From NCBI GenBank assembly GCA_023212645.1, contig JALBYC010000002.1, positions 372,001 through 436,000 on the forward strand: a DNA stretch of 64,000 nucleotides. Reading direction: 5' to 3'. Made by a program: the position numbers and the translations under genes. Below are positions 29,669-39,859 of this stretch, one piece after another (within the stretch, counting starts at the first letter, position 1; every line of letters starts with the position of its first letter). The notes under the pieces are model-generated. The model did no database searches and was not told the DNA's origin. It saw nothing but the letters and a program-made list of their open reading frames with translations. Origin of the DNA: Farysia itapuensis. Taxonomy: Eukaryota > Basidiomycota > Ustilaginomycetes > Ustilaginales > Ustilaginaceae.

Positions 29669-32600
29669 TTAATTTCCTGCTCCCGTGGTCGAGTCCGTGT
29701 CACTTTCATCGTCTCCGTAAACGACGAGCGCGGTCCCGCCGTTGTGCATTCTGCCGCTCTGCTGTGACGGAAAAGAGACCGAGGCAGATTCCGAGTCATG
29801 CTGCTGCTTTGGCGACTGATCTGCGCGAGCCGTGCGATCCGAGGATCGGCGAGACGGTTTGCGAGAGCTGGAGTCTGTTTGACCTCGTGGGTCTGACTGT
29901 CTTGGCTTTCCTGTTGGCGTCGTGTTCCTCGCCATGGCAGATTGAGGCGTCATCGGGGTGGTGCGTGATGCAGTGCGCTCTGCATTGTCCTTGACAGTTC
30001 CGCTTTGCGCAGGACTCTGCTGAGATGCATCGTCAAGGCGGAAGTCGGCGCTTAGCAAGTGCCGTTCGCTAATCGCTTTCGGCGGTTGAGGCGGGCCTTG
30101 CAAGCCGAATCTATCGGGACTGTTGAGCAGCGATTTGAAAGAAGAGGATGCGGAGGACGAGGAATTGCCTTTAGGTTCGTCCTTAGCGGAGGTCGGGAAA
30201 GCGCTTGTAATAGACGTCAGACGCGGTATGCCATTGGTAGAACTAAGCACAGTGGGACCAGAAGCACGGCGACTGCTTGTGCCGTGTTTAGGCGTTCCCG
30301 GAGCTGATCTTCGCCTCAGGTGACCATCGCCACTGTGGTGCAGACTTGGACTGTTGGCGCGCGTGACTGTCGTGCTCGTATCATCAATGTCAAATTTCTC
30401 GTTTTCATCGTCGTCGTCATCCGCGGGCTCTTTGCCTTTGGTCCCGCAGTCATCGCTGTCTTCGTCACTATCGTCATCGCTGCTGTCATCGTCTTCGTTC
30501 TCGCCTTCGTCTTTGCTGTGTTTGGCAAACGTCTTCTGATTGGTATTCTTGTCCTGCTTACCCTTTTCGCCCGAGCTCGAGTCCGCACCTTCCTCGACGA
30601 CGACAAACGACTTTTGTCGCTGTCGCTCGTTCCATTTCAGCGTACGCGAGATGCTCGAGAACCAGTCTTTACTCTGGTTTTCTGCGCACACTGTCGGGAA
30701 AGGATATCGGCTCGCTGTGACTTTGATGTGATCGCCCTGCTTGAGCTCTACTCGGCCTCGACCGTCAAAACTGGCCCATGCGGTGGAGCGAGAATTGTAC
30801 GGCACGGCAATGCGCAGCTCCATGCTATCTGGCAGAAGCATTGGCCGGAACGACAGCGTGTGCGGGCAGATAGGCGTGATGAGAATCGCAGGTATTTCGG
30901 GATGCACCAGACTGCCACCAGCGGAAAGCGAATAAGCAGTGGAGCCCGTGGGGGTAGAAATGCACAGTCCATCGGCTTGGGCAGTGGTCATGTGGTGTTC
31001 ATCTCCAAACACCTCGAGCAAGCTCACGTAGGGACTTGGCCCTCGGTCCACCACCAAATCGTTCAGCACTTCAAATGTCTCTACTGGACGAGTGCTGAAG
31101 CACATGACTTCCTTGTCCCTGCGCTTTTTCTGGCTCTTTTTGCCTTTTGGGTTGGTGTCTTGCTGACCGATGAGTGGAGGAAGCGAATTGTCATTGGAGG
31201 ATTGTTGCGTAGGGGAAGTCCTTGGCGGCGTGGCTTCTGGCTTGGGCGATTCGATGGCGTCCCAGCCGCGATTCTTGATCGAGTTAATTATGATTTCGCC
31301 CGTCTTTCCCGAACGGATGGCCTGTTGCTTGTGACGGTCCTGTGAGCTGTTGGATGGCAAAGTGGCTCGATAGATGGTTGCAGTGAATCGCATGCGCAAA
31401 TTGACTCGAATGCCGTCGTCCAGAGCAGAAGTCATTACCTTCTTGTACGCCTTGAAGTCGAAATTCGTCAAAAAACCGAGCGAGCCCAGCGCAAAGGGAA
31501 GTACGGGTGGGACAATGCGTTGAAACATCCATGAGCAGAACAAGACTGTGCCATCGCCTCCCAAGGTGACAACAAAGTCGAACAGATGCGGCGACCGGGA
31601 GCACATGTCTGAGTTCCAGTAACGCAGCTGGTGACTGCTGCCATTTCCGTCTGCCCTGTGACCCCACGTGTTGCCATTGCCATCGTGAGCAGAGGTAGTG
31701 GAAGAGATGGACGAAGACAGACTTGAATTGCGCTTAGGCCGCGTGTCAAACAGACCTGGGTAATCTCTCCGAATGCCTTCGGCGTCAAAGCGTTTGCTTT
31801 GCTTCAGCTGGGAGTCGACATAGACGATCAGTCCTGTGTCTTTCCCGTTCCTTGGCGTGGTCATGAGCCAGATGGCCAGCTCGCGGGTCAGTTTAATGAG
31901 ATGATTGTCGCGAGCCTTTGTGATAATCATGACGCTCTGAATGGTGCTTTTGACGCGAGCACGTCCAAGTTGCTTGCTCATTTCACGCACGCCGACGGCA
32001 GTCTCAGCCAGCTGCCTTGTGAGAGAGCGGACCTTGTCGGAATCTTCTTCGTCGCCAGAAGAATAGGTGTACGAGGAGCCGTACGAGGAGCTTCGTCCGG
32101 ATTCACTACCCTGATCAGCCTCATCCTCGTCCGAGCTGCTGGGAACTGCAATCCTGGCTCGATGCGCAGGCTTTGCCGCCGCCGCCGACGTTGCTCCTTC
32201 ACCTTGCTTTCCATGACTGTCGACAGGCTGGTCGAAGTAGGAATCGGCAGGATTGCTGCCATGACTGTTAGGACCCGGCGTTCGAGCTGAAAGCGTCTCG
32301 TCGGCTGAAGTCGTGTCACTGCGTGTAGACTTGCGGCTGGATCGAATGTTCCGACGCTCTCTCGACATTTGCTTTCGTTGGCTCTTGAGACTTTCCCCGA
32401 GAGCTACACCTTTGTCGAGGTAAGAGTGGACAAAGCAGGGAGACGACAGCACGGCTGCGTTTGCCTGTTCGGGATGCGACGAAGGATGCGGCAGGGCAGA
32501 CATGTCGTGCACCTTGGCATGGGTTGCGTTGCGCGTTGTTTCCGACTCCTGGTTGTTGTCTGCAGCTGGGAAACAAGGTTGCCATTGGGACGACGGCGGA

Positions 32601-32689
32601 GAAGGTTTGTCGTCGGCGACTGTGAGACCGGCAGTTGGGTTGGTTGTCATGCCCGGGTTGAGCAGACTGGGCTGCGTATGCTGGCTCAT
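29669..32689 (-). CDS. NAD kinase (Utr1/Yef1 family)
   Basis: The enzyme phosphorylates NAD(H) to NADP(H) with ATP. One exon, 1006 residues from the ATG at 32689; an in-frame ATG at 32755 would add 22 residues but would reach almost to the neighbouring divergent gene. The catalytic core starts near 240. VVTLGGDGTVLFCSWMFQRI (GGDGT at about 377-381) is the ATP-binding motif, LPFALGSLGFLTNFDF follows, and ADGLCISTPTGSTAYSLSAG is the second signature. The core carries a Lys/Ser/Pro-rich insertion of some 60 residues between GEIIINSIKNRGWDA and MCFSTRPVETFEVLNDL. A long C-terminal tail has an acidic Asp/Ser/Glu stretch and a Ser/Pro-rich end. It is about twice the size of the yeast enzyme because of the disordered ends. 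It is divergent from GDA1. Confidence 0.92.
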   Translation of the reverse strand: MSQHTQPSLLNPGMTTNPTAGLTVADDKPSPPSSQWQPCFPAADNNQESETTRNATHAKVHDMSALPHPSSHPEQANAAVLSSPCFVHSYLDKGVALGESLKSQRKQMSRERRNIRSSRKSTRSDTTSADETLSARTPGPNSHGSNPADSYFDQPVDSHGKQGEGATSAAAAKPAHRARIAVPSSSDEDEADQGSESGRSSSYGSSYTYSSGDEEDSDKVRSLTRQLAETAVGVREMSKQLGRARVKSTIQSVMIITKARDNHLIKLTRELAIWLMTTPRNGKDTGLIVYVDSQLKQSKRFDAEGIRRDYPGLFDTRPKRNSSLSSSISSTTSAHDGNGNTWGHRADGNGSSHQLRYWNSDMCSRSPHLFDFVVTLGGDGTVLFCSWMFQRIVPPVLPFALGSLGFLTNFDFKAYKKVMTSALDDGIRVNLRMRFTATIYRATLPSNSSQDRHKQQAIRSGKTGEIIINSIKNRGWDAIESPKPEATPPRTSPTQQSSNDNSLPPLIGQQDTNPKGKKSQKKRRDKEVMCFSTRPVETFEVLNDLVVDRGPSPYVSLLEVFGDEHHMTTAQADGLCISTPTGSTAYSLSAGGSLVHPEIPAILITPICPHTLSFRPMLLPDSMELRIAVPYNSRSTAWASFDGRGRVELKQGDHIKVTASRYPFPTVCAENQSKDWFSSISRTLKWNERQRQKSFVVVEEGADSSSGEKGKQDKNTNQKTFAKHSKDEGENEDDDSSDDDSDEDSDDCGTKGKEPADDDDDENEKFDIDDTSTTVTRANSPSLHHSGDGHLRRRSAPGTPKHGTSSRRASGPTVLSSTNGIPRLTSITSAFPTSAKDEPKGNSSSSASSSFKSLLNSPDRFGLQGPPQPPKAISERHLLSADFRLDDASQQSPAQSGTVKDNAERTASRTTPMTPQSAMARNTTPTGKPRQSDPRGQTDSSSRKPSRRSSDRTARADQSPKQQHDSESASVSFPSQQSGRMHNGGTALVVYGDDESDTDSTTGAGN

Positions 32690-32966
32690 GTCAAGCAATG
32701 CTGGCCAGTCTACCAGGGCTAAGCTGGTCAAACGTGTCAATATGGGATGACACAATGGATCAATGCGCTCAATGCACGCCCAAAAATCTTATACGGCCGC
32801 GGCAAACATCGGACCTGAGCAGATTATCGTGTTAGAGCGACTTTGTCGAATTTCGCGGTATGCGCGGTATAGCGGTACGCGGTTATTGCCAGCTTGGCGG
32901 TTGGCCGACCTTTTCTTCCAAGACCAGAAGGCCTGGCCGGTCACTGCAACACTCCTCCTCCCCTTC

Positions 32967-34940
32967 ATGTCTTTGTCGTCCGCCAGTAGCCAGTCGAAGA
33001 AGCAACAGCATCAGCGTACTGCTTCTGGCAAACATTATAGAGCAAAGTCCATCACACGAGGCTCGCTAGATTTGGACAACTCAGAGACGGGCGCGCTCCT
33101 CCTCGCACCCAACGGTCTCGCTGTCGACGACCCGGACACCTATCCACCCGCACTAGGATCAACACCAGCTGGTGTCGATACTCGCTCCTGGTCTACGCGC
33201 AGAATGCCGCTCGGGTCGCGCAGACTGGCGCTGATACTGCTTAGTCTCGTCGGTCTGGTCTTTCTGTTCGGACGACGTGATTCGCGAGACGCTGTGGTGG
33301 GATATGTCAACGATAAGGCAGGTCAGGTGGGCAACGTATACAAAGAATCGAGCTGGAAATTCCCGTCTTCATCTAATGACAAGAGTGGCGGCAGTAACAA
33401 TGTGGCCAGCTACCCGCCGGTCGCACCTCCTGCTCTAGATCCAGCAGCCGCGCCAGTGACCGGCACTTCATCCGATATGGTCCGCGAGAAGCCAGCATTG
33501 CATTCTGACCCCAGCAAGACCACCCGTTGCGAGACCAACGTTCATGCGCCCCTGGATCCACATGGTCTTCCACGACCGCTCGTGCAGTATGCCATCATGA
33601 TTGACGCTGGCAGCACCGGCTCGCGCATTCACGTGTACAAGTTCAATTATTGTGCCGCTTCGCCCGAACTCGAGGACGAATACTTCCAGATGCTGCAGGG
33701 CGGTCTGAGCAACTATGGAAGTAACCCACTTGGTGCTGCCGACTCGCTCCGGCCCTTGCTTGCCTCGGCGCTCGCACGGATTCCGCAGGAGCTGCAAAAG
33801 TGTACACCCATCGCAGTCAAAGCTACAGCGGGTCTGCGGCTATTGCCGGGATCACAGGCTGCTGAAGTGCTCAGAGCCGTGCGACACATGCTGGAGACAG
33901 AATACCCATTCCCAATAGCCGATGGTATCAACAACGACGGGAGCAAAGGGCTTAAAGGTGTCGAAATCATGGAAGGCAAAGACGAAGGCGTGTTTGCATG
34001 GATCACGGTCAACTACCTCCTCAACCGCATCGGATCTTCCAACGCCGGTGAGATCGAAACGGCTGCTGTGATGGATCTCGGTGGTGGCTCGACACAGATT
34101 GTGTTTGAGCCAACATTCACGTCGCCTCTCCAGGGCATGCAGCCCGGCGAGCATGTCTACCAGCTCAATGCCTTTAAGCGAGCAGGAAATGTACCTTATA
34201 CGCTCTATCAGAACTCGTATCTGGGCTATGGACTGATGCAAGCACGAATGTCGATCAACTCGCTCGCCGCGTTTACCTACAGCCTCGCGCACCCGAACGC
34301 TGTAAGGACCGGCTCTGCCCACGACGGCGAGCAAGGCAAGATCGACTGGACCACGCTCAACCCTGCCAACACTCGCATTCCTAACCCTTGCTTCAGCAAC
34401 GGACGCACAAAGGCAACGCTCATCTCGCAGCCGGGTCAAGTGACCCACGCGAATGTCACCATGGCCGGTACAGACGGTGGCTTCACAGCCTGTAAGAGAT
34501 TGGTCGAGGTGATGATGGACAAAGACGCCGTTTGCGCATCGCGGCCGTGCTCCTTCGGCGGCGTCTACCAGCCCTCGATGATGGAGACGTTCAGAACGGC
34601 GCCCATCATCGCACTGTCTTACTTTTACGACCGATTAGAACCGCTCGGTCTCGCGCCCAAGTTCAAGATCGGTGACTTGCAGAAACTGGCAGAGAAAGTC
34701 TGCAGCTACTCTAAAGGGTCCCCGCATGGCTTCTCTGGAAAAGCGGTGGCAGAATTAGAAGACAGGCCCGAGACGTGTCTGGACCTGACCTTTATGCATG
34801 GTCTGTTGAGCATGGGCTATGAGCTTGGCGCAGACCGCGAAATTAGCGTTGCGAAAAAACTGGGCGGTACCGAACTCGGTTGGTGTCTAGGCGCTCAGCT
34901 TGCCGTTCTCGAAGAACATGGACTGCTCTGCAAAGCATAG
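32967..34940 (+). CDS. GDA1: GDA1/CD39-family nucleoside diphosphatase (Golgi GDPase)
   Basis: Golgi GDPase hydrolyses GDP to GMP so that nucleotide-sugar/GMP antiport can continue during glycosylation. One exon, 657 residues from 32967. The in-frame ATG at 32763 would add 68 residues of non-typical sequence, so the later start MSLSSASSQSKKQQ is preferred. A type II membrane anchor lies at about 87-103 (LALILLSLVGLVFLFG). All apyrase-conserved regions are seen: YAIMIDAGSTGSRIHVYKF (ACR1, about 208-226), KATAGLRLL (ACR2), GKDEGVFAWITVNYLL (ACR3), VMDLGGGSTQIVFE (ACR4) and a late ALSYFYDR. It ends tail-to-tail with PRO3, 79 bp apart. Confidence 0.93.
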   Translation: MSLSSASSQSKKQQHQRTASGKHYRAKSITRGSLDLDNSETGALLLAPNGLAVDDPDTYPPALGSTPAGVDTRSWSTRRMPLGSRRLALILLSLVGLVFLFGRRDSRDAVVGYVNDKAGQVGNVYKESSWKFPSSSNDKSGGSNNVASYPPVAPPALDPAAAPVTGTSSDMVREKPALHSDPSKTTRCETNVHAPLDPHGLPRPLVQYAIMIDAGSTGSRIHVYKFNYCAASPELEDEYFQMLQGGLSNYGSNPLGAADSLRPLLASALARIPQELQKCTPIAVKATAGLRLLPGSQAAEVLRAVRHMLETEYPFPIADGINNDGSKGLKGVEIMEGKDEGVFAWITVNYLLNRIGSSNAGEIETAAVMDLGGGSTQIVFEPTFTSPLQGMQPGEHVYQLNAFKRAGNVPYTLYQNSYLGYGLMQARMSINSLAAFTYSLAHPNAVRTGSAHDGEQGKIDWTTLNPANTRIPNPCFSNGRTKATLISQPGQVTHANVTMAGTDGGFTACKRLVEVMMDKDAVCASRPCSFGGVYQPSMMETFRTAPIIALSYFYDRLEPLGLAPKFKIGDLQKLAEKVCSYSKGSPHGFSGKAVAELEDRPETCLDLTFMHGLLSMGYELGADREISVAKKLGGTELGWCLGAQLAVLEEHGLLCKA

Positions 34941-35019
34941 ATTCATCGCATGCCTACGTCTGCTTGGTAATAGATTGTTTAATTAGCATACCCATTTCGG
35001 CGAGTCTATGTGTGGTAAT

Positions 35020-35934
35020 CTACTTCTTTGTCTGACCGAGGCCGGAAGCGTGTTCAGCAGCTGCCTGGATGGTTCTCGCGACAGTACTGCGAACTCTGCC
35101 GTCTTCCAGGGTGAGCAGCCCTGCGATGGTGCATCCGCCAGGCGTAGTGACAGAGTCTTTGATTGCAGCGGGGTGCATTCCACTTTGCATGACCATTCGC
35201 GCTGCACCTTGCATGGTTTGTGCGGCCAGCTCCAGTGCTTCTGGTCTTGGAAGTCCCATCATCACTCCGCCGTCGGCCATGGCTTCCAAGAACACGCAGG
35301 CAAAAGCAGGACCCGAGCCAGCGAGCGCCGTACACGCATCAAAGTGCTTCTCGTCCAAAAATCGACACTTGCCCACAGCAGAAAAGAGGGAGAGCAGAAT
35401 GTTGCGGTCGAGTTCGGCATTGGGAAGTGATGAGGGGAGCGGCGTGAGGATCGTCATTCCTTCACGAATCTTGCATGGAGTGTTGGGCATAGCACGGACG
35501 ACTTTGGTGGCGGGCGTGACCCATGCTACAATCTGGTCTATACGAAGACCAGCGCAGATAGAAATGACCAATTTGCCGTCCAGTGCTTCGCGCATGCCCT
35601 GTTCGGCGAGAATGTCCTGCACCATTTGCGGTTTGCACGCGAGAATAATCACATCGCTCTTCTGTGCAGCATACACGTTCTTCTGTGCTGCTATTTCTAC
35701 GTCTGGGTAGGCCGTGAAGGTTTTCTTGAGACGACGGACGCTTTCCACTCGGTTGACAGTGGCAATGAATCGGGTAGGGAGTTGTGTCAGGTCGTCCCCC
35801 ATGGACGAATCTGCGAGGGACGAAACAGAAGATGCCATCGACGCTGCTTGCTGACGCTGGGAATCCAGCACGCCAGATAAAATAGCCACCCCCATCGTCC
35901 CGCACCCGATCATCGATAACGTGTAGTCTGTCAT
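35020..35934 (-). CDS. PRO3: Pyrroline-5-carboxylate reductase
   Basis: The enzyme catalyses the last step of proline synthesis, reducing pyrroline-5-carboxylate with NAD(P)H. One exon, 304 residues. Seen: N-terminal Rossmann motif MIGCGTMGVAILSGVL, DVIILACKPQMVQDIL, KLVISICAGLRIDQI, VRAMPNTPCKIREGMTIL, and the C-terminal signature containing LAGSGPAFACVFLEAMADGG and SVTTPGGCTIAGLLTLEDGR, the P5CR family pattern. The frame is open upstream to 36165, but the ATG at 35934 places the Rossmann motif at the N-terminus as in homologues. A low-complexity insert (SMASSVSSLADSSMG) follows the first strand-helix pair. Confidence 0.95.
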   Translation of the reverse strand: MTDYTLSMIGCGTMGVAILSGVLDSQRQQAASMASSVSSLADSSMGDDLTQLPTRFIATVNRVESVRRLKKTFTAYPDVEIAAQKNVYAAQKSDVIILACKPQMVQDILAEQGMREALDGKLVISICAGLRIDQIVAWVTPATKVVRAMPNTPCKIREGMTILTPLPSSLPNAELDRNILLSLFSAVGKCRFLDEKHFDACTALAGSGPAFACVFLEAMADGGVMMGLPRPEALELAAQTMQGAARMVMQSGMHPAAIKDSVTTPGGCTIAGLLTLEDGRVRSTVARTIQAAAEHASGLGQTKK

Positions 35935-36680
35935 GGTGAGTAACAAAGTAGGTGTGCGGACAGAGGCAACGTTGCAGCGAGAAGAACCTCTGCGCCGGTG
36001 CGCCTTGTGCATGATATGCCAATCTGACAAGATCATCAGTTTTCTTTGATCTCTCTGACTCGATAAGATAACCTTCAAGCACGCTGCGTGCACTGATGCC
36101 GAAGCAAGATCATCTGACACAATCCTCAGTACCGCAACAGGGCTGGATTCAATGGAGCATTGCATTGACGCACTGAGAGATTGGTGCTAAGAGTGTACCC
36201 AGTGAGTGAAAGTGAAGTAGACTCAATTGCTTGGACGATGAACACCACCTGTGTCGTTTGACCGACAGGCGTTCGCCGTGAGTAAGCATGGGATTCGCCC
36301 TCCATAGGAGGGTATTGATCTAGCACCTTTCCGTAAACCCGACTGCTATCAAGACTGAGCAGAGAGTAAAATATTAGGTGCAGCACAAGAATGCAAGGAG
36401 GACTATTCACGAGCCAGGAGCAAGGCTTAGGGCACATGGACTCTTGGACCACACACAAACACAAGCAGTTTGGCGCAGAACAGATCGAGAGCATCTACAA
36501 CGAATTGCGTTGAGGGATTGATGGTGTTGGTGGTGGGTCAACAGGGTTGCTTGTCAAAAAAATCTGTCGCTTCGCTTGTTTTTCAGAAAAATCTGCATCC
36601 CGCGGCGGCCAATTAACGCGTGGTCCGTCATTCACCCATGCATGTATGGTGGTAAATCAATTGCAGAGTGCGGTGCTACA
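35935..36680. other. Spacer between PRO3 and RPT3
   Basis: This 746-bp stretch is the PRO3 upstream region and the RPT3 3' flank, both minus strand. Frames found here (for example 36126-36494, minus) show no family resemblance. I see no RNA gene. Confidence 0.5.
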
Positions 36681-37928
36681 TTACTGATAGAAGTCCATCT
36701 TACTGTCGTCTGGCTTCTTGACAATCTGCTTCCATGCCTCTTCAAAGTCTTCTGGCATGATGACGTATCTGTTCTTGCGCACAGCTTGCAGACCGGCTGC
36801 TTGGCAGATGCTGGCAATCTCGGCAGACGACAGCTTGTCCGGTCTGCCGACATAGTCTTCGAGGTCCACTTCGGGACTCAAATTCATTTTGCCGCAGATG
36901 GTTTGGAAGATGAGTCGCTTTTCTCGCCTGGACGGCACGGGGAATTCAATCTTTCGATCCAGTCTTCCTGGACGTAGCAGTGCAGGGTCGAGCGTGTCTG
37001 CTCTGTTCGTGGCCATAATGACCTTGACGTTCGAGCCTTGGTCGAAACCGTCCATCTGATTGAGAAGTTCGAGAAGAATACGCTGCACCTCTCTGTCGGC
37101 ACCTGTCTGTGCATCGAACCGTTTCGTCGCAATGGCGTCAATCTCGTCGATAAAGATGATCGCCGGCGCGTTCTCTCGAGCCAATCTGAAGACATCTCGA
37201 ACCATCCGTGGTCCTTCGCCGAGATACTTTTGTACGAATTCGGAGCCGACGACACGGATGAAGGCGGCAGTGGTTGCATTGGCGACCGCCTTGACAAGCA
37301 TTGTCTTACCTGTCCCTGGCGGACCGTAGAGCAAGACGCCCCTTGGTGGATCAATACCAATCTGGCGGTACAGGTCGAATTGGACGAGCGGCAGCTCCAC
37401 CGCTTCTCGGATCTCCTGTTTCTGTATATCCATGCCGCCAATGTCCTGATATGTCTCGGTAGGCTTTTCGTCTGCACCCAGCATCGAGATGGACGAATCT
37501 GCCTCCGGTGGCAAGACGTCTACTAACGCATTCGAATGTCTGTGCAGCGCTACGCTCGAGCTTGCTTTGAGCAACTCTCGGTCGATGGTAGACAGAATGC
37601 GGACTACGTAGTTGGAACCTGTCGTCGAGCCAACGATACCTGTATGTTGATCAATTGGCTCTAAGAATTGACCAATGACCAAGGGGACCGACTGAATGCG
37701 TTTGACCTCTTCTTGTGCACGAACGAGCTCACGCTTGAGATTGCGCTGTTCATCTTTGACGTATTCTTCCATGGTGTTTAGGAATTCAAGATGTTGCTGA
37801 AGCTTCTTGTAGCGCAGGTATGTATCCTCCTCTGCTGCCATCTCTTGATGGACAGCCATCTTCTCGGCCGCTGCATCTTCATATGTCGGCTCGACCCGCT
37901 TCAGGGCCGAGATGCCAATCTCTTCCAT
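36681..37928 (-). CDS. RPT3: 26S proteasome regulatory ATPase Rpt3
   Basis: Rpt3 (PSMC4) is one of six AAA ATPases in the proteasome base that unfold substrates and open the 20S gate. One exon, 415 residues. N-terminal coiled coil at about 30-80, OB-like segment [20 protein letters not shown], then Walker A GPPGTGKT (about 202-209), Walker [12 protein letters not shown] (about 257-267), and the second region of homology [20 protein letters not shown] with arginine fingers. It ends DFYQ, an HbYX-type C-terminus that docks in the alpha ring. The frame is open upstream to 38135, but [14 protein letters not shown] is the natural start. It is head-to-head with the CX9C gene. Confidence 0.96.
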   Translation of the reverse strand: MEEIGISALKRVEPTYEDAAAEKMAVHQEMAAEEDTYLRYKKLQQHLEFLNTMEEYVKDEQRNLKRELVRAQEEVKRIQSVPLVIGQFLEPIDQHTGIVGSTTGSNYVVRILSTIDRELLKASSSVALHRHSNALVDVLPPEADSSISMLGADEKPTETYQDIGGMDIQKQEIREAVELPLVQFDLYRQIGIDPPRGVLLYGPPGTGKTMLVKAVANATTAAFIRVVGSEFVQKYLGEGPRMVRDVFRLARENAPAIIFIDEIDAIATKRFDAQTGADREVQRILLELLNQMDGFDQGSNVKVIMATNRADTLDPALLRPGRLDRKIEFPVPSRREKRLIFQTICGKMNLSPEVDLEDYVGRPDKLSSAEIASICQAAGLQAVRKNRYVIMPEDFEEAWKQIVKKPDDSKMDFYQ

Positions 37929-38181
37929 CTTGCAAGGTATGCAAATGTAGCGTGGTGGCGAGAGGTGGTGGTAGCAAGGCCGATACGAGACGCGCAACCA
38001 ACAGAGGTGGAGCAACACCTCAGTGATCGAAATTATTGGCTGGGATGTTAGAGTCGGGTTCAGCTTGTTTGAAGGTCCGGAACGTGGTTGGCTGAGCACG
38101 AAGCCGGGAGAAAAACACCCCAAAGGCCTGCTCACCTCCTTGTTACGCTACCAATTGTCCCCTTCATTCACCCACACAGAC
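37929..38181. promoter_or_regulatory. Shared divergent promoter of RPT3 and the CX9C gene
   Basis: Only 253 bp separate the two ATGs, so both promoters must overlap here. No TATA box is obvious. GGTGGCGAG at 37954-37962 resembles, with two mismatches, the yeast Rpn4 box GGTGGCAAA, but it is within about 35 bp of the RPT3 ATG and is weak evidence. Confidence 0.5.
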
Positions 38182-38714
38182 ATGCCACGATCATCACGTT
38201 CAGGAGGAGGCCGTCCGGCTGGCGGCCGCTCAGTACCTTCGGGCTCTCGGGGTGCGCACACTATGGCCGCTCCTCAGCAGCGGATGCAGCAGCCACCGGC
38301 AACTCAGCATCAGCAGTCGCCCGCCATGGCTCAGCAGCAGCAACGCAGCCCCGGTCTGTTTGGCCAGATGGCTTCCACTGCCGCCGGTGTCGCTGTTGGA
38401 TCTACCGTCGGACACGGCATCTCCAACATGCTGTTTGGAGGATCTTCCGCCCCAGCAGAGCAAGCTGCGGCCCAGGAACCTCAGGCGTACGGTCAGCAAG
38501 GCTACTCCCAGCAGCAGAACTTTGGCGCCAGCTGCGAACAGCAGTCCAAAGAGTTCATCAAGTGTCTCGAAAGCAGTAAGTACTATGCCGCGTAGAGTGT
38601 TCTGCGATGCAATTCTGACCTTTATGCCACTTGGAAACAGCGAACGACATGAACTCTTGCTCGTACTACCTTGAGCAGCTCAAGGCCTGCCAGGCTGCTG
38701 CCCGACCCTACTAG
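38182..38714 (+). CDS. MIX17: Twin CX9C (CHCH) mitochondrial protein, Mix17/CHCHD2-like
   Basis: This family lives in the mitochondrial intermembrane space, is oxidised by Mia40, and influences respiration. Two exons, 38182-38575 and 38641-38714, with a 65-nt intron (GTAAGT...ACAG), give 155 residues. The N-terminus is basic and Gln/Pro-rich (targeting-like). The central hydrophobic segment ASTAAGVAVGSTVGHGISNM is conserved in CHCHD2/10. The first CX9C is CEQQSKEFIKC in exon 1; the second is CSYYLEQLKAC in exon 2, so the intron separates the two cysteine pairs and splicing is required for the full fold. It ends QAAARPY. It is divergent from RPT3. Confidence 0.9.
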
Positions 38715-38833
38715 ATGTTTTTCGTTTTCCAGCATTCAATTCAACACCCCACTCATTCAAGCAATTGCCACTGCAGCGAAGTTGGAGAAATTTGGTGTTG
38801 TATGTCGTGTACAAGTACAGCTGCGAAGAAAGA

Positions 38834-39859
38834 TTAGACGAGATCCAGATGGTCACCTTCGGAATCGTCTTGGTCGTAGTCGTCCTCGGCGTACAAGTCG
38901 GCGGCATTGTCTTGGTCGCTGTCGCCTCCTTCGAGCTGAGCATCATTATGAGGCCCAATTGCTTGTTCGGGTGGTGGCGCTAAAATTCCAGCGCTTCGAG
39001 ACTCTTTGCCTGATGACGTGGAGAGAGACGTGGACAGCCTGCGCATGGTACCAGAGCAGGAAGATATGGACTTGCGACCCTGTCTGTGTGCGGCACCACT
39101 TGGTACGCCAAGCGAGGACCTCTCTCGAACGATGGCTATGCTTTTCAACCGATGCTCTTCTGCTTTCCTGTCTCGTTCCATCTCTGCCACCAAAGCAGCT
39201 GTCTGAATGGACAGTGATTGCTCGAATGACATGGCTTGCACCTTGCGGCCAGGCTGAAATGTTGCCGAGGTTTGTGCAAGCTTCTTCTTGACAGCCAGTG
39301 TATCTCTTGTCCAGCCGAAGCTCTCTGAGGGTGGACTGATGCCATACATCTGCGATTGCTCGTTGACGCTCAGGCTGTGGAGAGCTGATTCGAGGTCGTC
39401 TTGATCAGATGGGCTGCTCAGTTGAACGGCCGAGATACCGCTGTCCATCTCGCGAACGGCTCGTACGGAGCGAATGGCATCGCGTAGCGTTTCCGTCTCT
39501 CGGGTCAGACGTATCCTCATTTGTGCTTGAGAGTGCTGTAGAGTGGCAAGGATGCGCTCGTTGCGGTCCAGCATCTGTTCGAGTTCGAATTCGCTGCATT
39601 GGTGGATGGGCTTACGAAGGCCAGCCGTCGAGCGAGTGGATTGCGGAATGAATGCCAATGACGCTGCCGATGAAGCTGATGCGACAGGAGACCTGTGGGA
39701 GCCTAGGGGTCTGCGAGTGTGGACAGGGCTGATATGTTGCGCCTCCGCTTTGGCATCTATCTTGACAGGCGTGTGTGGGGACAAAGTGCTACGCCCAGGC
39801 GATGAAGCGTCTCCTCTGATCGGTGCTTTCGACCCAGAGGGCAGTAGAAGACCATTCAT
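38834..39859 (-). CDS. Uncharacterised coiled-coil protein; an upstream exon is likely
   Basis: I do not recognise the family. The main exon encodes up to 341 residues. Its N-terminal third is Ser/Pro/Thr-rich with several SP/TP sites (GRSTLSPHTPVKID, HRSPVASAS), followed by a coiled coil (about 90-140, CSEFELEQMLDRNERILATL), a second helical part (about 200-255, SFEQSLSIQTAALVAEMERD), and a very acidic C-terminus (DDYDQDDSEGDHLDLV). The ATG at 39859 may be spurious: a GT donor at 39910/39909 can be joined to AG acceptors just inside this frame, and the upstream sequence reads as protein-like in one phase. The SP/TP sites plus coiled coils suggest a cell-cycle or cytoskeletal role, which is only a guess. 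Confidence 0.55.
   Translation of the reverse strand: MNGLLLPSGSKAPIRGDASSPGRSTLSPHTPVKIDAKAEAQHISPVHTRRPLGSHRSPVASASSAASLAFIPQSTRSTAGLRKPIHQCSEFELEQMLDRNERILATLQHSQAQMRIRLTRETETLRDAIRSVRAVREMDSGISAVQLSSPSDQDDLESALHSLSVNEQSQMYGISPPSESFGWTRDTLAVKKKLAQTSATFQPGRKVQAMSFEQSLSIQTAALVAEMERDRKAEEHRLKSIAIVRERSSLGVPSGAAHRQGRKSISSCSGTMRRLSTSLSTSSGKESRSAGILAPPPEQAIGPHNDAQLEGGDSDQDNAADLYAEDDYDQDDSEGDHLDLV

Noticed and set aside
37954..37962. Possible Rpn4 proteasome box (GGTGGCGAG) before RPT3
   Set aside because: Two mismatches to GGTGGCAAA, and the position within about 35 bp of the ATG is unusual; a single weak match is expected by chance.
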